Positions 8,763 to 16,404 of a DNA stretch of 62,130 bases are shown in pieces. Source of the DNA: Candidatus Fermentithermobacillaceae bacterium (GTDB lineage: Bacteria; Bacillota; Sulfobacillia; Fermentithermobacillales; Fermentithermobacillaceae). The stretch covers positions 1 through 62,130 of the forward strand of contig DUUV01000052.1 of NCBI GenBank assembly GCA_012841375.1, read 5' to 3'. The notes beneath the pieces were generated by a model. It ran no database searches, had not been told where the DNA came from, and was given only the letters and a program-made list of their open reading frames with translations. Numbering within the stretch: the first letter of the stretch is position 1; every line of letters begins with the position of its first letter. The translations under genes and the position numbers were made by a program.

Positions 8763-8789
8763 TAAACCGATAAACGGCTTTTCCGATTA
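8763..8789 (+). promoter_or_regulatory. Sigma-D (sigma-28) type promoter for flgM
   Basis: TAAA (8763-8766), a 15-base spacer and TCCGATTA (8782-8789) fit the sigma-D consensus TAAA-N15-GCCGATAT. It lies 40 bases before flgM. FlgM is the anti-sigma factor for sigma-D, so this would give the known self-limiting loop. Confidence 0.6.
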
Positions 8790-8828
8790 ATAACGTGGAT
8801 ACGGGCAATTCGAAAAGGGTGATGTCAC

Positions 8829-9128
8829 ATGATGATATCCAGGGCTCAGATTGGTCAGATACTGAAGGTCTATGAGTCCCAAGCTGCTCAGCGCTCGTCC
8901 AAGGTAGCTTCGGCGAGAGGAGCTTCGGCCGCGAAAGACAAGGTCGTGCTCTCCGCGAGCCAGGATGACCAGAATAGAGTCCGCGAGATCTTGAAGGACA
9001 TTCCCGATATTCGCTTGGAGAAGGTTGAGGCCCTGAAGAAACAGATTGAAGCAGGCACATACAAGGTTGAGGCTTCCGAAGTAGCCGACAAAATGCTGGG
9101 CCGGTTGTTGGCTGACCGCATCAAATAG
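8829..9128 (+). CDS. flgM: Anti-sigma-D factor FlgM
   Basis: A 99-residue FlgM, which holds the flagellar sigma factor inactive until the hook is complete and FlgM is exported. Typical features are the short basic N terminus with MMISRAQIGQILKVYE, a low-complexity Ala/Ser linker, a DKVVLSAS box, and the C-terminal sigma-binding helices (DIRLEKVEALKKQIEAGTY, then ASEVADKMLGRLL). It begins the flgM-flgN-flgK-flgL run. Two ATG codons (8829, 8832) are possible starts. Confidence 0.93.
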   Translation: MMISRAQIGQILKVYESQAAQRSSKVASARGASAAKDKVVLSASQDDQNRVREILKDIPDIRLEKVEALKKQIEAGTYKVEASEVADKMLGRLLADRIK

Positions 9129-9159
9129 CCCTCTCCATACACCATAGGAGTGCTCTGGA

Positions 9160-9564
9160 ATGACAGAGAAGACCCTTAGCTTCCTTTTGCGCGAAATCGG
9201 CTCGGCCATCGACCGGCTCATAGAGCTGGCCGAACAGAAAACCGAGGTGATCGTGAGCGGCGATGTGACCGGCCTCAACGAGATCGTCGCTAAAGAGGAT
9301 GACGTCTCTCGGAGTCTGGCGGCTCTAGAAGAGGAAAGGACACGGCTCGCCGGCCCGAAGGCCGAGGCAAGCCCTGAGATAGAGACACTCCGCAATTCAC
9401 TCCGCGAGAAAGCGGAGAAGATGAGAGTCCTGAACGAGCGGAACCAGGAGCTTCTGAGGCAGGGACTCAAGCTTGTCGAGTTCGAACTCAAACTGCTCAT
9501 GCCTCAGCCCTCATACAAAGGAGCGCCCGCGCAGGGGCCCGTTCTTTTCGACCATAAGGTCTAG
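9160..9564 (+). CDS. flgN: Flagellar export chaperone FlgN
   Basis: A 134-residue, almost wholly helical protein, predicted coiled coil, matching FlgN, the cytosolic chaperone for the hook-filament junction proteins FlgK and FlgL. The N-terminal part LLREIGSAIDRLIELAEQK and the central DVTGLNEIVAKEDDVS are the usual FlgN landmarks. It is placed directly before flgK and flgL, its expected clients. Identification depends on fold and context, since sequence conservation in this family is low. Confidence 0.87.
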   Translation: MTEKTLSFLLREIGSAIDRLIELAEQKTEVIVSGDVTGLNEIVAKEDDVSRSLAALEEERTRLAGPKAEASPEIETLRNSLREKAEKMRVLNERNQELLRQGLKLVEFELKLLMPQPSYKGAPAQGPVLFDHKV

Positions 9565-9584
9565 GGCTTACGGGGGGAGTACAT

Positions 9585-10982
9585 ATGTCGACGTTCTCGA
9601 TGTTTGAAATAGGCAAATCGGCTCTCATAGCATCCAAGAGAACCATGGATGTCACGTCCCACAACATAGCCAACGCGGCGACACCGGGTTACTCCAGGCA
9701 GGATGCCTTCCTGGAACCCCTCATACAGCGACAGTCCCAGATGATCTCGGGGGTCGGAGTCCGTGTGGCGGACATCAGGCGTACCCGGGATATCTTTGTT
9801 GACGCGGTGCTTAGAAATGAAAGCGGCAGGGAGGCCGCGTTTCTGGTTCAGCAGGAAGTGCTCGATCACGTCCAGACCGCCGTGGCCGAACCGCAAGGCA
9901 ACAGCATCCGGGAGACCATAGACTCCTTTTGGTCGGCTTGGCAGGATCTTTCGTCGGACGCCGATTCGCCCGGCGCGCGTGCGCAGCTCATGGAACGGGG
10001 ACGCTCACTTGTGGATATGTTCAACCACTTGGGCGGGCAGCTCGACTCGGTCACCGAAGACATCGACATCCACATTGAGTCCCTGGTTGTCCGAGTTAAT
10101 GACCTGGCTGAAAGAGTCGCGGGGTTGAACGTGGAGATCGCGAGGGCCCTCGCCCGGCAGGAACCGGCGGCAGACCTTATGGACCGTAGGGACTTACTCC
10201 TGGATGAACTAACCGAGCTTACCGGAGGCACCGTGTCTTTCTCGGGAGAGGGTAACAACGTCCGGTTCAGCATCGGAGGATTCCCTATCGTGGACCGCGA
10301 CAAGACCTACAAGATTGAGGTCTCGACGTCACCTACCGGCACTGAGTTCAAATGGCTGAGTTCACCGGAAGGAGCCCCGCAGACCATGTCGAGCATCGGA
10401 GGGAGACTCGGGGGCCTCAAGACCGCTAAGGAACAGCTGGTTGTGGATTTCAAGCATCAACTTGAGCGACTGTTCGGCGATATCGTGCGGAGCGTCAACA
10501 GCGTGCACATACAGGGGGACGCGGGCATCCCGTTTTTTGTGCAGGACAGCGGCGCCCTTGCTTACCTAGGTTTTACACAGGTCAACCCGGCCATAGTAGC
10601 CGATCAGTCCTTGATCGCGGCCACCCGGAATCCGGACGAGCCCGGGGACATGGCTCTCGAGATAGCAGATATTCTGGCAGACGGGTGCGACGATCCTGAC
10701 AATCCGGGAGAGACAATACTCCCGTTTATCGAGACATGGATTGCCATGATGGGCACATTGGGCGCGAAGGCCCAAAAGGTCGAGACCGGGGTGACCACTC
10801 AGGGGCTTCTCGTAAAGGAGCTCCGGAACCGGAGGGACAGTATAAGCGGAGTGTCGGTTGATGAGGAAGTGGCCCAGCTGATTCGCCAGCAGCATGCGTT
10901 CAGCGCCGCGAGCCGCGTAATCACGGTGGCCGACGAAGTCATAGACACAATCATCAACAGGATGGGACACGCCGGACGATAA
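9585..10982 (+). CDS. flgK: Flagellar hook-associated protein 1 FlgK
   Basis: A 465-residue FlgK, the first hook-filament junction protein. The N-terminal rod/hook signature is clear (FEIGKSALIASKRTMDVTSH, then HNIANAATPGYSRQ), and the C terminus has the FlgK form SGVSVDEEVAQLIRQQHAFS followed by AASRVITVADEVIDTIIN. The centre (about 90-330) is the long FlgK helical region. It is preceded by its chaperone gene flgN and followed by flgL after 24 bases. Confidence 0.96.
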   Translation: MSTFSMFEIGKSALIASKRTMDVTSHNIANAATPGYSRQDAFLEPLIQRQSQMISGVGVRVADIRRTRDIFVDAVLRNESGREAAFLVQQEVLDHVQTAVAEPQGNSIRETIDSFWSAWQDLSSDADSPGARAQLMERGRSLVDMFNHLGGQLDSVTEDIDIHIESLVVRVNDLAERVAGLNVEIARALARQEPAADLMDRRDLLLDELTELTGGTVSFSGEGNNVRFSIGGFPIVDRDKTYKIEVSTSPTGTEFKWLSSPEGAPQTMSSIGGRLGGLKTAKEQLVVDFKHQLERLFGDIVRSVNSVHIQGDAGIPFFVQDSGALAYLGFTQVNPAIVADQSLIAATRNPDEPGDMALEIADILADGCDDPDNPGETILPFIETWIAMMGTLGAKAQKVETGVTTQGLLVKELRNRRDSISGVSVDEEVAQLIRQQHAFSAASRVITVADEVIDTIINRMGHAGR

Positions 10983-11006
10983 GTACGGGAAAGGGGGGCG
11001 CATGAG

Positions 11007-11819
11007 ATGAGATTGACGGACGTTTCCATTGAGAGGAATTTCCTCTACAACGTAGGCACTGCCGAGAGGAGGCTCCAGAGGCTTCAAGATCAGGCCTCTT
11101 CAGGCAAGCTGTTCCAGCGCCCACAAGACGATCCCATCGGGGTTCAGCGCTCGATCCACCTAAAGCACCAGTTGGCCGAGACCGTTCAGTACCTCCGAAA
11201 CCTTGATAGAGCGCGTACCTGGATGGATCATGTTGAGACAGGTCTTGCCCAGGTGACCAGTGCCCTCCAGAGAGTCTCGGAGCTGGCGCTGTTTGCCGTG
11301 ACCGGCACAACACCAGAGGACGCAAGAGAAGCGGTAATCATGGAGATCGAGGAGATCCGCCAAGAGATCGACAGTATAGAGAGGCTCAGGATTGAGGACA
11401 AGCAGGTCCTGAGCGGCCCCATGCCTACCTGGCGCGTTGGGGATCAAGTCACGGTATCGACCGACAACCATGCGGGCTTGTTCCAGGATATCAGGACCAG
11501 CCTGGACGAGATTGTGAACCTCCTGAAGACAGACCCCCATGGCGACCCGATCAAGCAGACTATACAGGACATATCTGACCTGGACGATCGAGTCTTGGCG
11601 GAAAGAGCCAAGAACGGTGCCAGGATCCACCGAATAGAGGCGTTGGAAAGCAAACTCCAGGGCCTCGACATAGACTTCCAGCGGATGATCTCGGATGTAG
11701 AGGATGTTGACCTGACCGAGATCCTGGTCCGGCTTAAGTCAGCGGAGGCGTCCTATCAAGCGGCGCTCGGGGCCGGGGCGCGACTCATCCAGCCTACCCT
11801 TCTGGACTACTTAAGGTAG
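11007..11819 (+). CDS. flgL: Flagellar hook-associated protein 3 FlgL
   Basis: A 270-residue FlgL, the second hook-filament junction protein. The N-terminal flagellin-like helix is visible (ERRLQRLQDQASSGKLFQRP, then DDPIGVQRSI), as is the C-terminal one (DLTEILVRLKSAEASYQAAL). The middle is shorter than in Bacillus FlgL but within the family range. Downstream comes fliW after only 19 bases; the yviE gene found at this place in Bacillus is absent. Confidence 0.95.
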   Translation: MRLTDVSIERNFLYNVGTAERRLQRLQDQASSGKLFQRPQDDPIGVQRSIHLKHQLAETVQYLRNLDRARTWMDHVETGLAQVTSALQRVSELALFAVTGTTPEDAREAVIMEIEEIRQEIDSIERLRIEDKQVLSGPMPTWRVGDQVTVSTDNHAGLFQDIRTSLDEIVNLLKTDPHGDPIKQTIQDISDLDDRVLAERAKNGARIHRIEALESKLQGLDIDFQRMISDVEDVDLTEILVRLKSAEASYQAALGAGARLIQPTLLDYLR

Positions 11820-11838
11820 GCCGTAGGAGGAACCCTTC

Positions 11839-12294
11839 ATGCAGATACTCACCAAGAGGTTCGGATTGGTGGAAGTTGATCCCTCGAGGATACTCACATT
11901 TCCCGATGGCCTTATCGGGTTTTCCGAGTACAAAGAGTTCGTGGTAATCGACCTGGAGGCGGGCGGAGGATGTCTCAAATTGCTGCAGTGTTTGAGCGAG
12001 CCGTCTCTGGAATTCGTCATTCTAGACCCGCAGTGGGCGTTCACCGGCTATGACCCGGAGCTCTATCCAAACGACCTCGAAGGCCTTGAGGTCAGTTCCC
12101 CCGATGAGCTCATGGTGTTGGTTGTAGTCACGGTTCCTAGAGACATAAGGAAGATGACGGCCAACCTGCAGGCCCCCTTGTTGGTGAACCCGAAGAGAAG
12201 ACTGGCCAGGCAGGTGATTGTGGCTTCGCCGGAGTATACAACCAAGCACAGTGTCCTCCAGGCTCTGGCAAGTCAGGTCAAAAGGACTGGTTAA
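11839..12294 (+). CDS. fliW: Flagellar assembly factor FliW
   Basis: A 151-residue FliW. In Bacillus it binds flagellin and also binds and inhibits CsrA, linking flagellin translation to filament assembly. Recognisable are ILTFPDGLIGFSEYKEFVVI (about residues 14-33), a central SPDELMVLVVVTVP strand, and the C-terminal ANLQAPLLVNPKRRLARQVI. The gene is followed by csrA after 3 bases, the conserved partner-switch pair. RBS TAGGAGGAA precedes the ATG. Confidence 0.97.
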   Translation: MQILTKRFGLVEVDPSRILTFPDGLIGFSEYKEFVVIDLEAGGGCLKLLQCLSEPSLEFVILDPQWAFTGYDPELYPNDLEGLEVSSPDELMVLVVVTVPRDIRKMTANLQAPLLVNPKRRLARQVIVASPEYTTKHSVLQALASQVKRTG

Positions 12295-12297
12295 GCC

Positions 12298-12564
12298 ATG
12301 CTTGTTCTGACCCGGAAGAAAGGGCAGGCCATCAAGATTGGCGATGACATTGTTGTCACCGTGACAGAAGTCAGAGGCCGGGGCGCCAAGGCCCTGGTGA
12401 AGATCGGTATCGAAGCGCCCAAAGGAACCAAAGTGCTTCGAGAGGAAGTCATGAAAGAGATTGCCGACGAGATGGCTTTGGCCAGCGGAGGCGAGTTTGA
12501 CCTTCGGGAGCTCGAGGCAGAGGTAAAGACCGCTCAGGAACCCAAGACAGAACCCCAATCCTAA
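12298..12564 (+). CDS. csrA: Carbon storage / flagellin translation regulator CsrA
   Basis: An 88-residue RNA-binding CsrA homodimer subunit. The first strand MLVLTRKKGQAIKIGDDIVV and the C-terminal VLREEV motif that carries the conserved Arg are both present. It is longer than the usual 61-75 residues because of an acidic tail (EFDLRELEAEVKT...). It is coupled to fliW, which sequesters CsrA in Bacillus. The known CsrA target there, the flagellin mRNA, is not next to it in this genome. Confidence 0.97.
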   Translation: MLVLTRKKGQAIKIGDDIVVTVTEVRGRGAKALVKIGIEAPKGTKVLREEVMKEIADEMALASGGEFDLRELEAEVKTAQEPKTEPQS

Positions 12565-12589
12565 ACTCCTTCACCATCACTTCCGATAC
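12562..12589 (+). promoter_or_regulatory. Sigma-D (sigma-28) type promoter for fliD-fliS-fliT
   Basis: TAAA (12562-12565, overlapping the csrA stop codon), a 16-base spacer and TCCGATAC (12582-12589) match the sigma-D consensus. The fliD start lies 65 bases downstream. In Bacillus fliD-fliS-fliT is sigma-D dependent. Confidence 0.6.
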
Positions 12590-12654
12590 CTACTGTGGTT
12601 AATACGTATGCTTCGTGGAGCGGAGTGAACCGAAATGGGTGTGAGGTGACCCGC

Positions 12655-14487
12655 ATGGCAATATCTCTAAACGTAACTGGTTTAGACACTGACACCATCA
12701 TCCAACAGTTGATGGCGATCGAGAGACAACCCCTTCAGAAGCTTCAGTCCCAAAAGACTCTCCTGGCCAAGCGAAAGAGTGCTTGGGATACTGTAAATAC
12801 CAGGTTGGGGAACGTCTCGTCGAGGCTCGCTTCGCTTACCCGCATATCGACCTTTGAAGGGAAGAAGGTCGCCGTACAGAACAGCGCCGTTGTATTGGCC
12901 AGCGCTTCTTCGACGGCCAACTGTGGGTCGTACAGCCTCCGGGTGACTTCTCTCGCCAGGGGTCAGATAGCCGGTTCAGCTTCTTTTGCGTCGCACGATT
13001 CGCCGCTCAACATCTCCGGAGCCTTGACGCTAAACGGCCGGGCAATAGAAGTCAATATCACCGATACGCTTTCATCTATAGCGGCTAAGATCAACGCTGC
13101 TGATACGGGCGTGGAGGCCTCGGTGCTTCAGACGGAGCCGTCAAAGTACAGGCTGGTCCTTACTTCATCCGAAACCGGTACTACCAATGCCATGTCTTTT
13201 GAGGGAGACTTGAGTGCCTGGCAAGCTTTGGGCGTAATTGACGGGAACGGTGTCCTGAACGAGATCCAGGCAGCTTCAGACGCTGTCTTCACTCTAAACG
13301 GAGTTCAGTTTGTCAGGCACTCGAATACCGTGTCCGATGCCGCGCCTGGACTCACCCTGGATCTTGCCCAGGCGGTGGATCCCCAGACAGGTTCAGGAGG
13401 CGTGACGACCATCACCGTATCTCCTGACGACGACGCCGTCGTTGAGTGCGTGAAACAGTTCATAGTTGACTACAACACGCTCATCGAGACGATCAAGTCT
13501 TACAACTCTTATGACCCGAATTCTGGAACCGCGGGCACGCTGTTCGGCGATCCCTTACTGCGCCGCTTGCTGGTCGCGTTGCGGGAGGTCATCTTCAAGC
13601 AGGTTGACGGCGCCTTCCCCGGATTCGGAACGTTGTCCTCCGTGGGAATCTCGACCGGTGCTCCCGGTTCGTACACTAAGGACGGCAAGATCGTGCTGGA
13701 TGAGGCCAAGCTTCGAGAAGCCCTCGCAACCAACCGCGACGCAGTAATGACTCTCTTTGGCGCCAGAGCGCCCAACGTCGCGCTCTTCTCGGCCGGGGCT
13801 TCCGTGACCGCCTCGAGCACATACGGGCCCGAGTATCCTGCCTCCAGCGTGATTGATGGCAGCAGTTCACCGCTCCTTTGGGGGCAAGGCGGAGGATGGA
13901 CCGACGGTACCCCCGGGGCCTTTCCCGACTTCCTGGAGATAGAGTTCGGGGGAGAGAGGACCATCGACAGGATTGGGCTGTACACATTGGGCAGCGAGAC
14001 GTATCCGGCCGAGTCTTACGGTGTGAGGGATTTCGACGTCGAGTATTGGGACAGCGCAGGTAATTCATGGGTCAGCCTGTTCGCCGTGACCGGCAACACC
14101 CAGGGGTATGTGTCTCAGGCGTTCGATCCGGTCACGACAAGCAAGATCCGCATAAACGTGACGGGCTCCAACGACGACCAACACTCGCGGATCCTGGAGG
14201 TCCAGGCCTTTGCCAAGAACGACGGAGCTTTTTCCAGCCTTGCCGAGACGCTGCGTATGTACACCGCATCTGACGGGCTGCTTCCCGTCAGGACGGAACA
14301 GATCGACAGGCTTGACCGCGATCTCTCGCGACAGATCGAGAGCATGCAAAGACGTCTTGACATGCGAATGGAGTCGCTGAGAAGGAAGTTTTCGGCACTC
14401 GAGGTCATGCTTCAGCAGTTCAACGCGCAGAGCGCATGGCTCTCACAGCAATTGATGTCGCTCACACATGATACACGGAATGGGTGA
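12655..14487 (+). CDS. fliD: Flagellar filament cap FliD with an inserted discoidin-like domain
   Basis: A 610-residue FliD, about 100-150 residues longer than usual. FliD forms the pentameric cap that folds flagellin at the tip. The N-terminal FliD domain (about 1-100: LDTDTIIQQLMAIERQPL) and the C-terminal coiled coil (about 535-605) are normal. Between them, about residues 378-520 form an extra domain starting VTASSTYGPEYPASSVIDG and ending DDQHSRILEVQAF, with LEIEFGGERTIDRIGLYT inside: the pattern of the F5/8 type C (discoidin, CBM32-like) beta-sandwich. Such domains bind sugars or phospholipids, so this cap may be an adhesin; this is inference. The start at 12655 is chosen because GAGGTG lies 6 bases upstream; an in-frame GTG at 12595 is less likely. 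Confidence 0.92.
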   Translation: MAISLNVTGLDTDTIIQQLMAIERQPLQKLQSQKTLLAKRKSAWDTVNTRLGNVSSRLASLTRISTFEGKKVAVQNSAVVLASASSTANCGSYSLRVTSLARGQIAGSASFASHDSPLNISGALTLNGRAIEVNITDTLSSIAAKINAADTGVEASVLQTEPSKYRLVLTSSETGTTNAMSFEGDLSAWQALGVIDGNGVLNEIQAASDAVFTLNGVQFVRHSNTVSDAAPGLTLDLAQAVDPQTGSGGVTTITVSPDDDAVVECVKQFIVDYNTLIETIKSYNSYDPNSGTAGTLFGDPLLRRLLVALREVIFKQVDGAFPGFGTLSSVGISTGAPGSYTKDGKIVLDEAKLREALATNRDAVMTLFGARAPNVALFSAGASVTASSTYGPEYPASSVIDGSSSPLLWGQGGGWTDGTPGAFPDFLEIEFGGERTIDRIGLYTLGSETYPAESYGVRDFDVEYWDSAGNSWVSLFAVTGNTQGYVSQAFDPVTTSKIRINVTGSNDDQHSRILEVQAFAKNDGAFSSLAETLRMYTASDGLLPVRTEQIDRLDRDLSRQIESMQRRLDMRMESLRRKFSALEVMLQQFNAQSAWLSQQLMSLTHDTRNG

Positions 14488-14491
14488 TGAC

Positions 14492-14908
14492 ATGGCCATC
14501 GGCAGCACGGCATACGGGGCTTTAGGCGGCAGAGACCGGGCACTCAATGTGTATAAGCACATGAGCATCGAGACGGCCGCCCCCGCCGAACTGGTCCTTA
14601 TGCTTTACAACAGGGCTCTACGGAACATGGAAGAAGCTACTGGTTGTCTGAACCGAAAGGACATCGAGGGATCCAACCAAAACCTCCAAAAGGCACAGGA
14701 CATTGTCGATGAGCTTCTTGTCTCCTTGAACGTCCCCGCCGGAGGGAAACTGGCGCAGGATTTGGCTGCCATGTACGAGTACGTGAATTCCCGGCTTCTC
14801 ATGGCCAACGTCAAGAAAGACGCTTCCTTCGTCCAAGACGCGGCAAGAGTCTTGAGCGAGATCAGGGACGGTTGGGCGGAAGTGGTGGGGAAGCATGCCT
14901 ACCGCTAG
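14492..14908 (+). CDS. fliS: Flagellin export chaperone FliS
   Basis: A four-helix FliS chaperone of about 138 residues that binds the disordered flagellin C terminus before export. Diagnostic are ETAAPAELVLMLYNRALRNM (about residues 23-42), the long middle helices around NLQKAQDIVDELLVSLN, and the YEYVNSRLLMANVKKDASFV segment. In-frame ATG codons at 14468, 14480 and 14492 are possible; the last fits the family N terminus (MAIGSTAYG) and has GGGTG upstream. Adjacent to fliD and overlapped by the next gene. Confidence 0.93.
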   Translation: MAIGSTAYGALGGRDRALNVYKHMSIETAAPAELVLMLYNRALRNMEEATGCLNRKDIEGSNQNLQKAQDIVDELLVSLNVPAGGKLAQDLAAMYEYVNSRLLMANVKKDASFVQDAARVLSEIRDGWAEVVGKHAYR

Positions 14909-15266
14909 TGGTACCCCTCACATAGCGGAGACCACCCGGGCCTTGGTCAAGGCGACCCAGGCTATCAAAGACTCGGCAGTCGCCGGGGATTTTGAGGGTC
15001 TGGCCCGCACCATCGAGAGACGTGAGGAGATCATCGCAGTGTTTCGGTCCATGAACGACCTGGCGAATCTCCCCACCGGTGACCGGAACGAGATCATCGC
15101 GGCACTCAAGAAGATACAGGAGATGGAAGCCGAAGTCAGGCAGGTCTTGGAAAGCGAAATGGCCGCCGACAACCGGGCCATCGTCGATGTGGCCACTAAG
15201 TCAAAGGCGCTTTCGGCGTACGAGCGCGTGGTCCCAAAACCGCGAAGGTTCGACACCCACAAGTAG
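14895..15266 (+). CDS. FliT-like flagellar chaperone (putative)
   Basis: A 123-residue helical protein overlapping fliS by 14 bases. Sequence features are long amphipathic helices (TTRALVKATQAIKDSAVAGD; IIAALKKIQEMEAEVRQVLE) and a basic C-terminal tail. Position immediately after fliD-fliS is the FliT position in Bacillus, where FliT acts as the FliD chaperone. Sequence conservation of FliT is weak, so the name is inferred from context and helix content. It is the last gene before a strong terminator. Confidence 0.6.
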   Translation: MPTASGTPHIAETTRALVKATQAIKDSAVAGDFEGLARTIERREEIIAVFRSMNDLANLPTGDRNEIIAALKKIQEMEAEVRQVLESEMAADNRAIVDVATKSKALSAYERVVPKPRRFDTHK

Positions 15267-15303
15267 GACCGGAAGAGGGCCTGTCAATTTGTCGAATAAT
15301 GGG

Positions 15304-15330
15304 AAAGCCCCGGCTCGCCGGGGCTTTTGT
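15304..15330. terminator. Bidirectional intrinsic terminator between the fla operon and csp
   Basis: A perfect 10-base stem (AAAGCCCCGG at 15304-15313 and its complement at 15318-15327) with a CTCG loop is followed by T-rich sequence on the plus strand and, because the stem ends in A3/T3, works on both strands. It separates the convergent fliT-like gene and cold-shock gene. Confidence 0.9.
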
Positions 15331-15347
15331 TTTCGCTAAGCTTGAGG

Positions 15348-15548
15348 TTAGATAGCCTTAACCACGTTGGCTGCCTGCAGTCCTTTAGGACCGTCGACGA
15401 TGTCGAACTCGACAGTGTCGCCCTGGTTGAGGGTGCGGAACCCGTCGGTCTGGATGGCAGTGTAGTGGACGAAAACGTCCGGGCCGTCATCGCGCTCGAT
15501 GAAGCCGTAACCCTTTTCCGCGTTGAACCATTTGACTCTACCTTGCAT
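15348..15548 (-). CDS. csp: Cold-shock protein (CspA family)
   Basis: A complete 66-residue single cold-shock domain that binds single-stranded RNA and DNA. RNP1 (KGYGFIERD) and RNP2 (DVFVHYTAI) are intact, and the first strand [13 protein letters not shown] is canonical. GGAGGA lies 11 bases before the start. The gene is monocistronic, between its own sigma-A promoter and the bidirectional terminator. Its 5' leader of about 70 bases (15549-15618) is long enough to fold, as in other csp mRNAs. Confidence 0.97.
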   Translation of the reverse strand: MQGRVKWFNAEKGYGFIERDDGPDVFVHYTAIQTDGFRTLNQGDTVEFDIVDGPKGLQAANVVKAI

Positions 15549-15624
15549 TTCGGGACATTCCTCCTAAATTGCAGACGACGGGTCCCGGCCACGTCGTCTC
15601 CTGGAGCTTTCTGCTCGTGCTCGC

Positions 15625-15653
15625 AATATAGCATTCCCCAAAGGGCCAGTCAA
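15625..15653 (-). promoter_or_regulatory. Sigma-A promoter of csp
   Basis: On the minus strand TTGACT (15648-15653) and TATATT (15625-15630) are separated by exactly 17 bases. This predicts a transcription start near 15618 and a leader of about 70 bases. Confidence 0.75.
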
Positions 15654-15823
15654 CAGACATTTTGTTCACTACCTGTGGATAATGTGCATGACTCTGTTGA
15701 TATCCAGTTAGGAATGGATTTTCTTATGGGGATATCGTTGTGGATTGTCGCGACATGTCGAAGATGGCCGCAAATCCGCCCGGCGAGTCGAAAATCGTCC
15801 GTTTGGCCCAGAGGTAGCTACTG

Positions 15824-15850
15824 GAAGGATTCAACCCTCTCGCAGGGAAT
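15824..15850 (+). promoter_or_regulatory. Candidate sigma-H promoter of hpf
   Basis: GAAGGATTC (15824-15832) matches 8 of 9 positions of the sigma-H -35 pattern RNAGGAWWW, and AGGGAAT (15844-15850) matches RNNGAAT after 11 bases. Bacillus hpf (yvyD) is known to use sigma-H and sigma-B. The rest of the 338-base csp-hpf gap shows only the csp promoter and nothing else I can support. Confidence 0.5.
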
Positions 15851-15886
15851 AATATAGCTCAAACGGTCACTCGGGAGGTTGGTTTA

Positions 15887-16399
15887 ATGGAGATCAATGT
15901 GAGGGGTAAGAACATCGATGTAAATCCCGGTCTCAAGCAATACGCAGAGAAAAGGCTGTCAAAGATAGACCGGTATATTAAACACACGCCCCTCGCCTGT
16001 CAAGTTACCTTCTCGACCGAGCGGGACAACTACGTAGTTGAAGTCACCATCCCGTTGAACGGCTATCTTCTCCGCGCCGAGGAGTCGGACAGGGATGCGT
16101 TTAGTTGTGTTGACAATGTCATGGAAAAACTGGAAAAGCAGATTGAGAAGTACCGTACCAGGCTCTTCAAACGGGAAAAGGTTGAAGTTGCTACGGCTCC
16201 CCGAGAAGACCAGGAAACCGGGCGCATAGTGAAGGTCAAGCGTTTCGCGATTAAGCCCATGACGCCGGAAGAGGCGGCCATGCAGATGGATCTCCTCGGC
16301 CATGACTTTTTTGTATTCCACAATGCCGAAACTGACTCAGTCAATGTTGTGTACAGACGCAAAGACGGCAACTACGGGCTCATCGAACCTGAGGACTAA
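15887..16399 (+). CDS. hpf: Ribosome hibernation promoting factor, long form
   Basis: A 170-residue long-type HPF, which pairs 70S ribosomes into inactive 100S dimers in stationary phase. The N-terminal S30AE domain spans about 1-100 (MEINVRGKNIDVNPGLKQYA; DRDAFSCVDNVMEKLEKQI), and the C-terminal dimerisation domain covers about 112-170 (VKRFAIKPMTPEEAAMQMDL; NVVYRRKDGNYGLIEP). Start supported by GGGAGG at 15873-15878. A sigma-H-like promoter lies just upstream, consistent with stationary-phase use. Confidence 0.97.
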   Translation: MEINVRGKNIDVNPGLKQYAEKRLSKIDRYIKHTPLACQVTFSTERDNYVVEVTIPLNGYLLRAEESDRDAFSCVDNVMEKLEKQIEKYRTRLFKREKVEVATAPREDQETGRIVKVKRFAIKPMTPEEAAMQMDLLGHDFFVFHNAETDSVNVVYRRKDGNYGLIEPED

Positions 16400-16404
16400 A
16401 GAAG

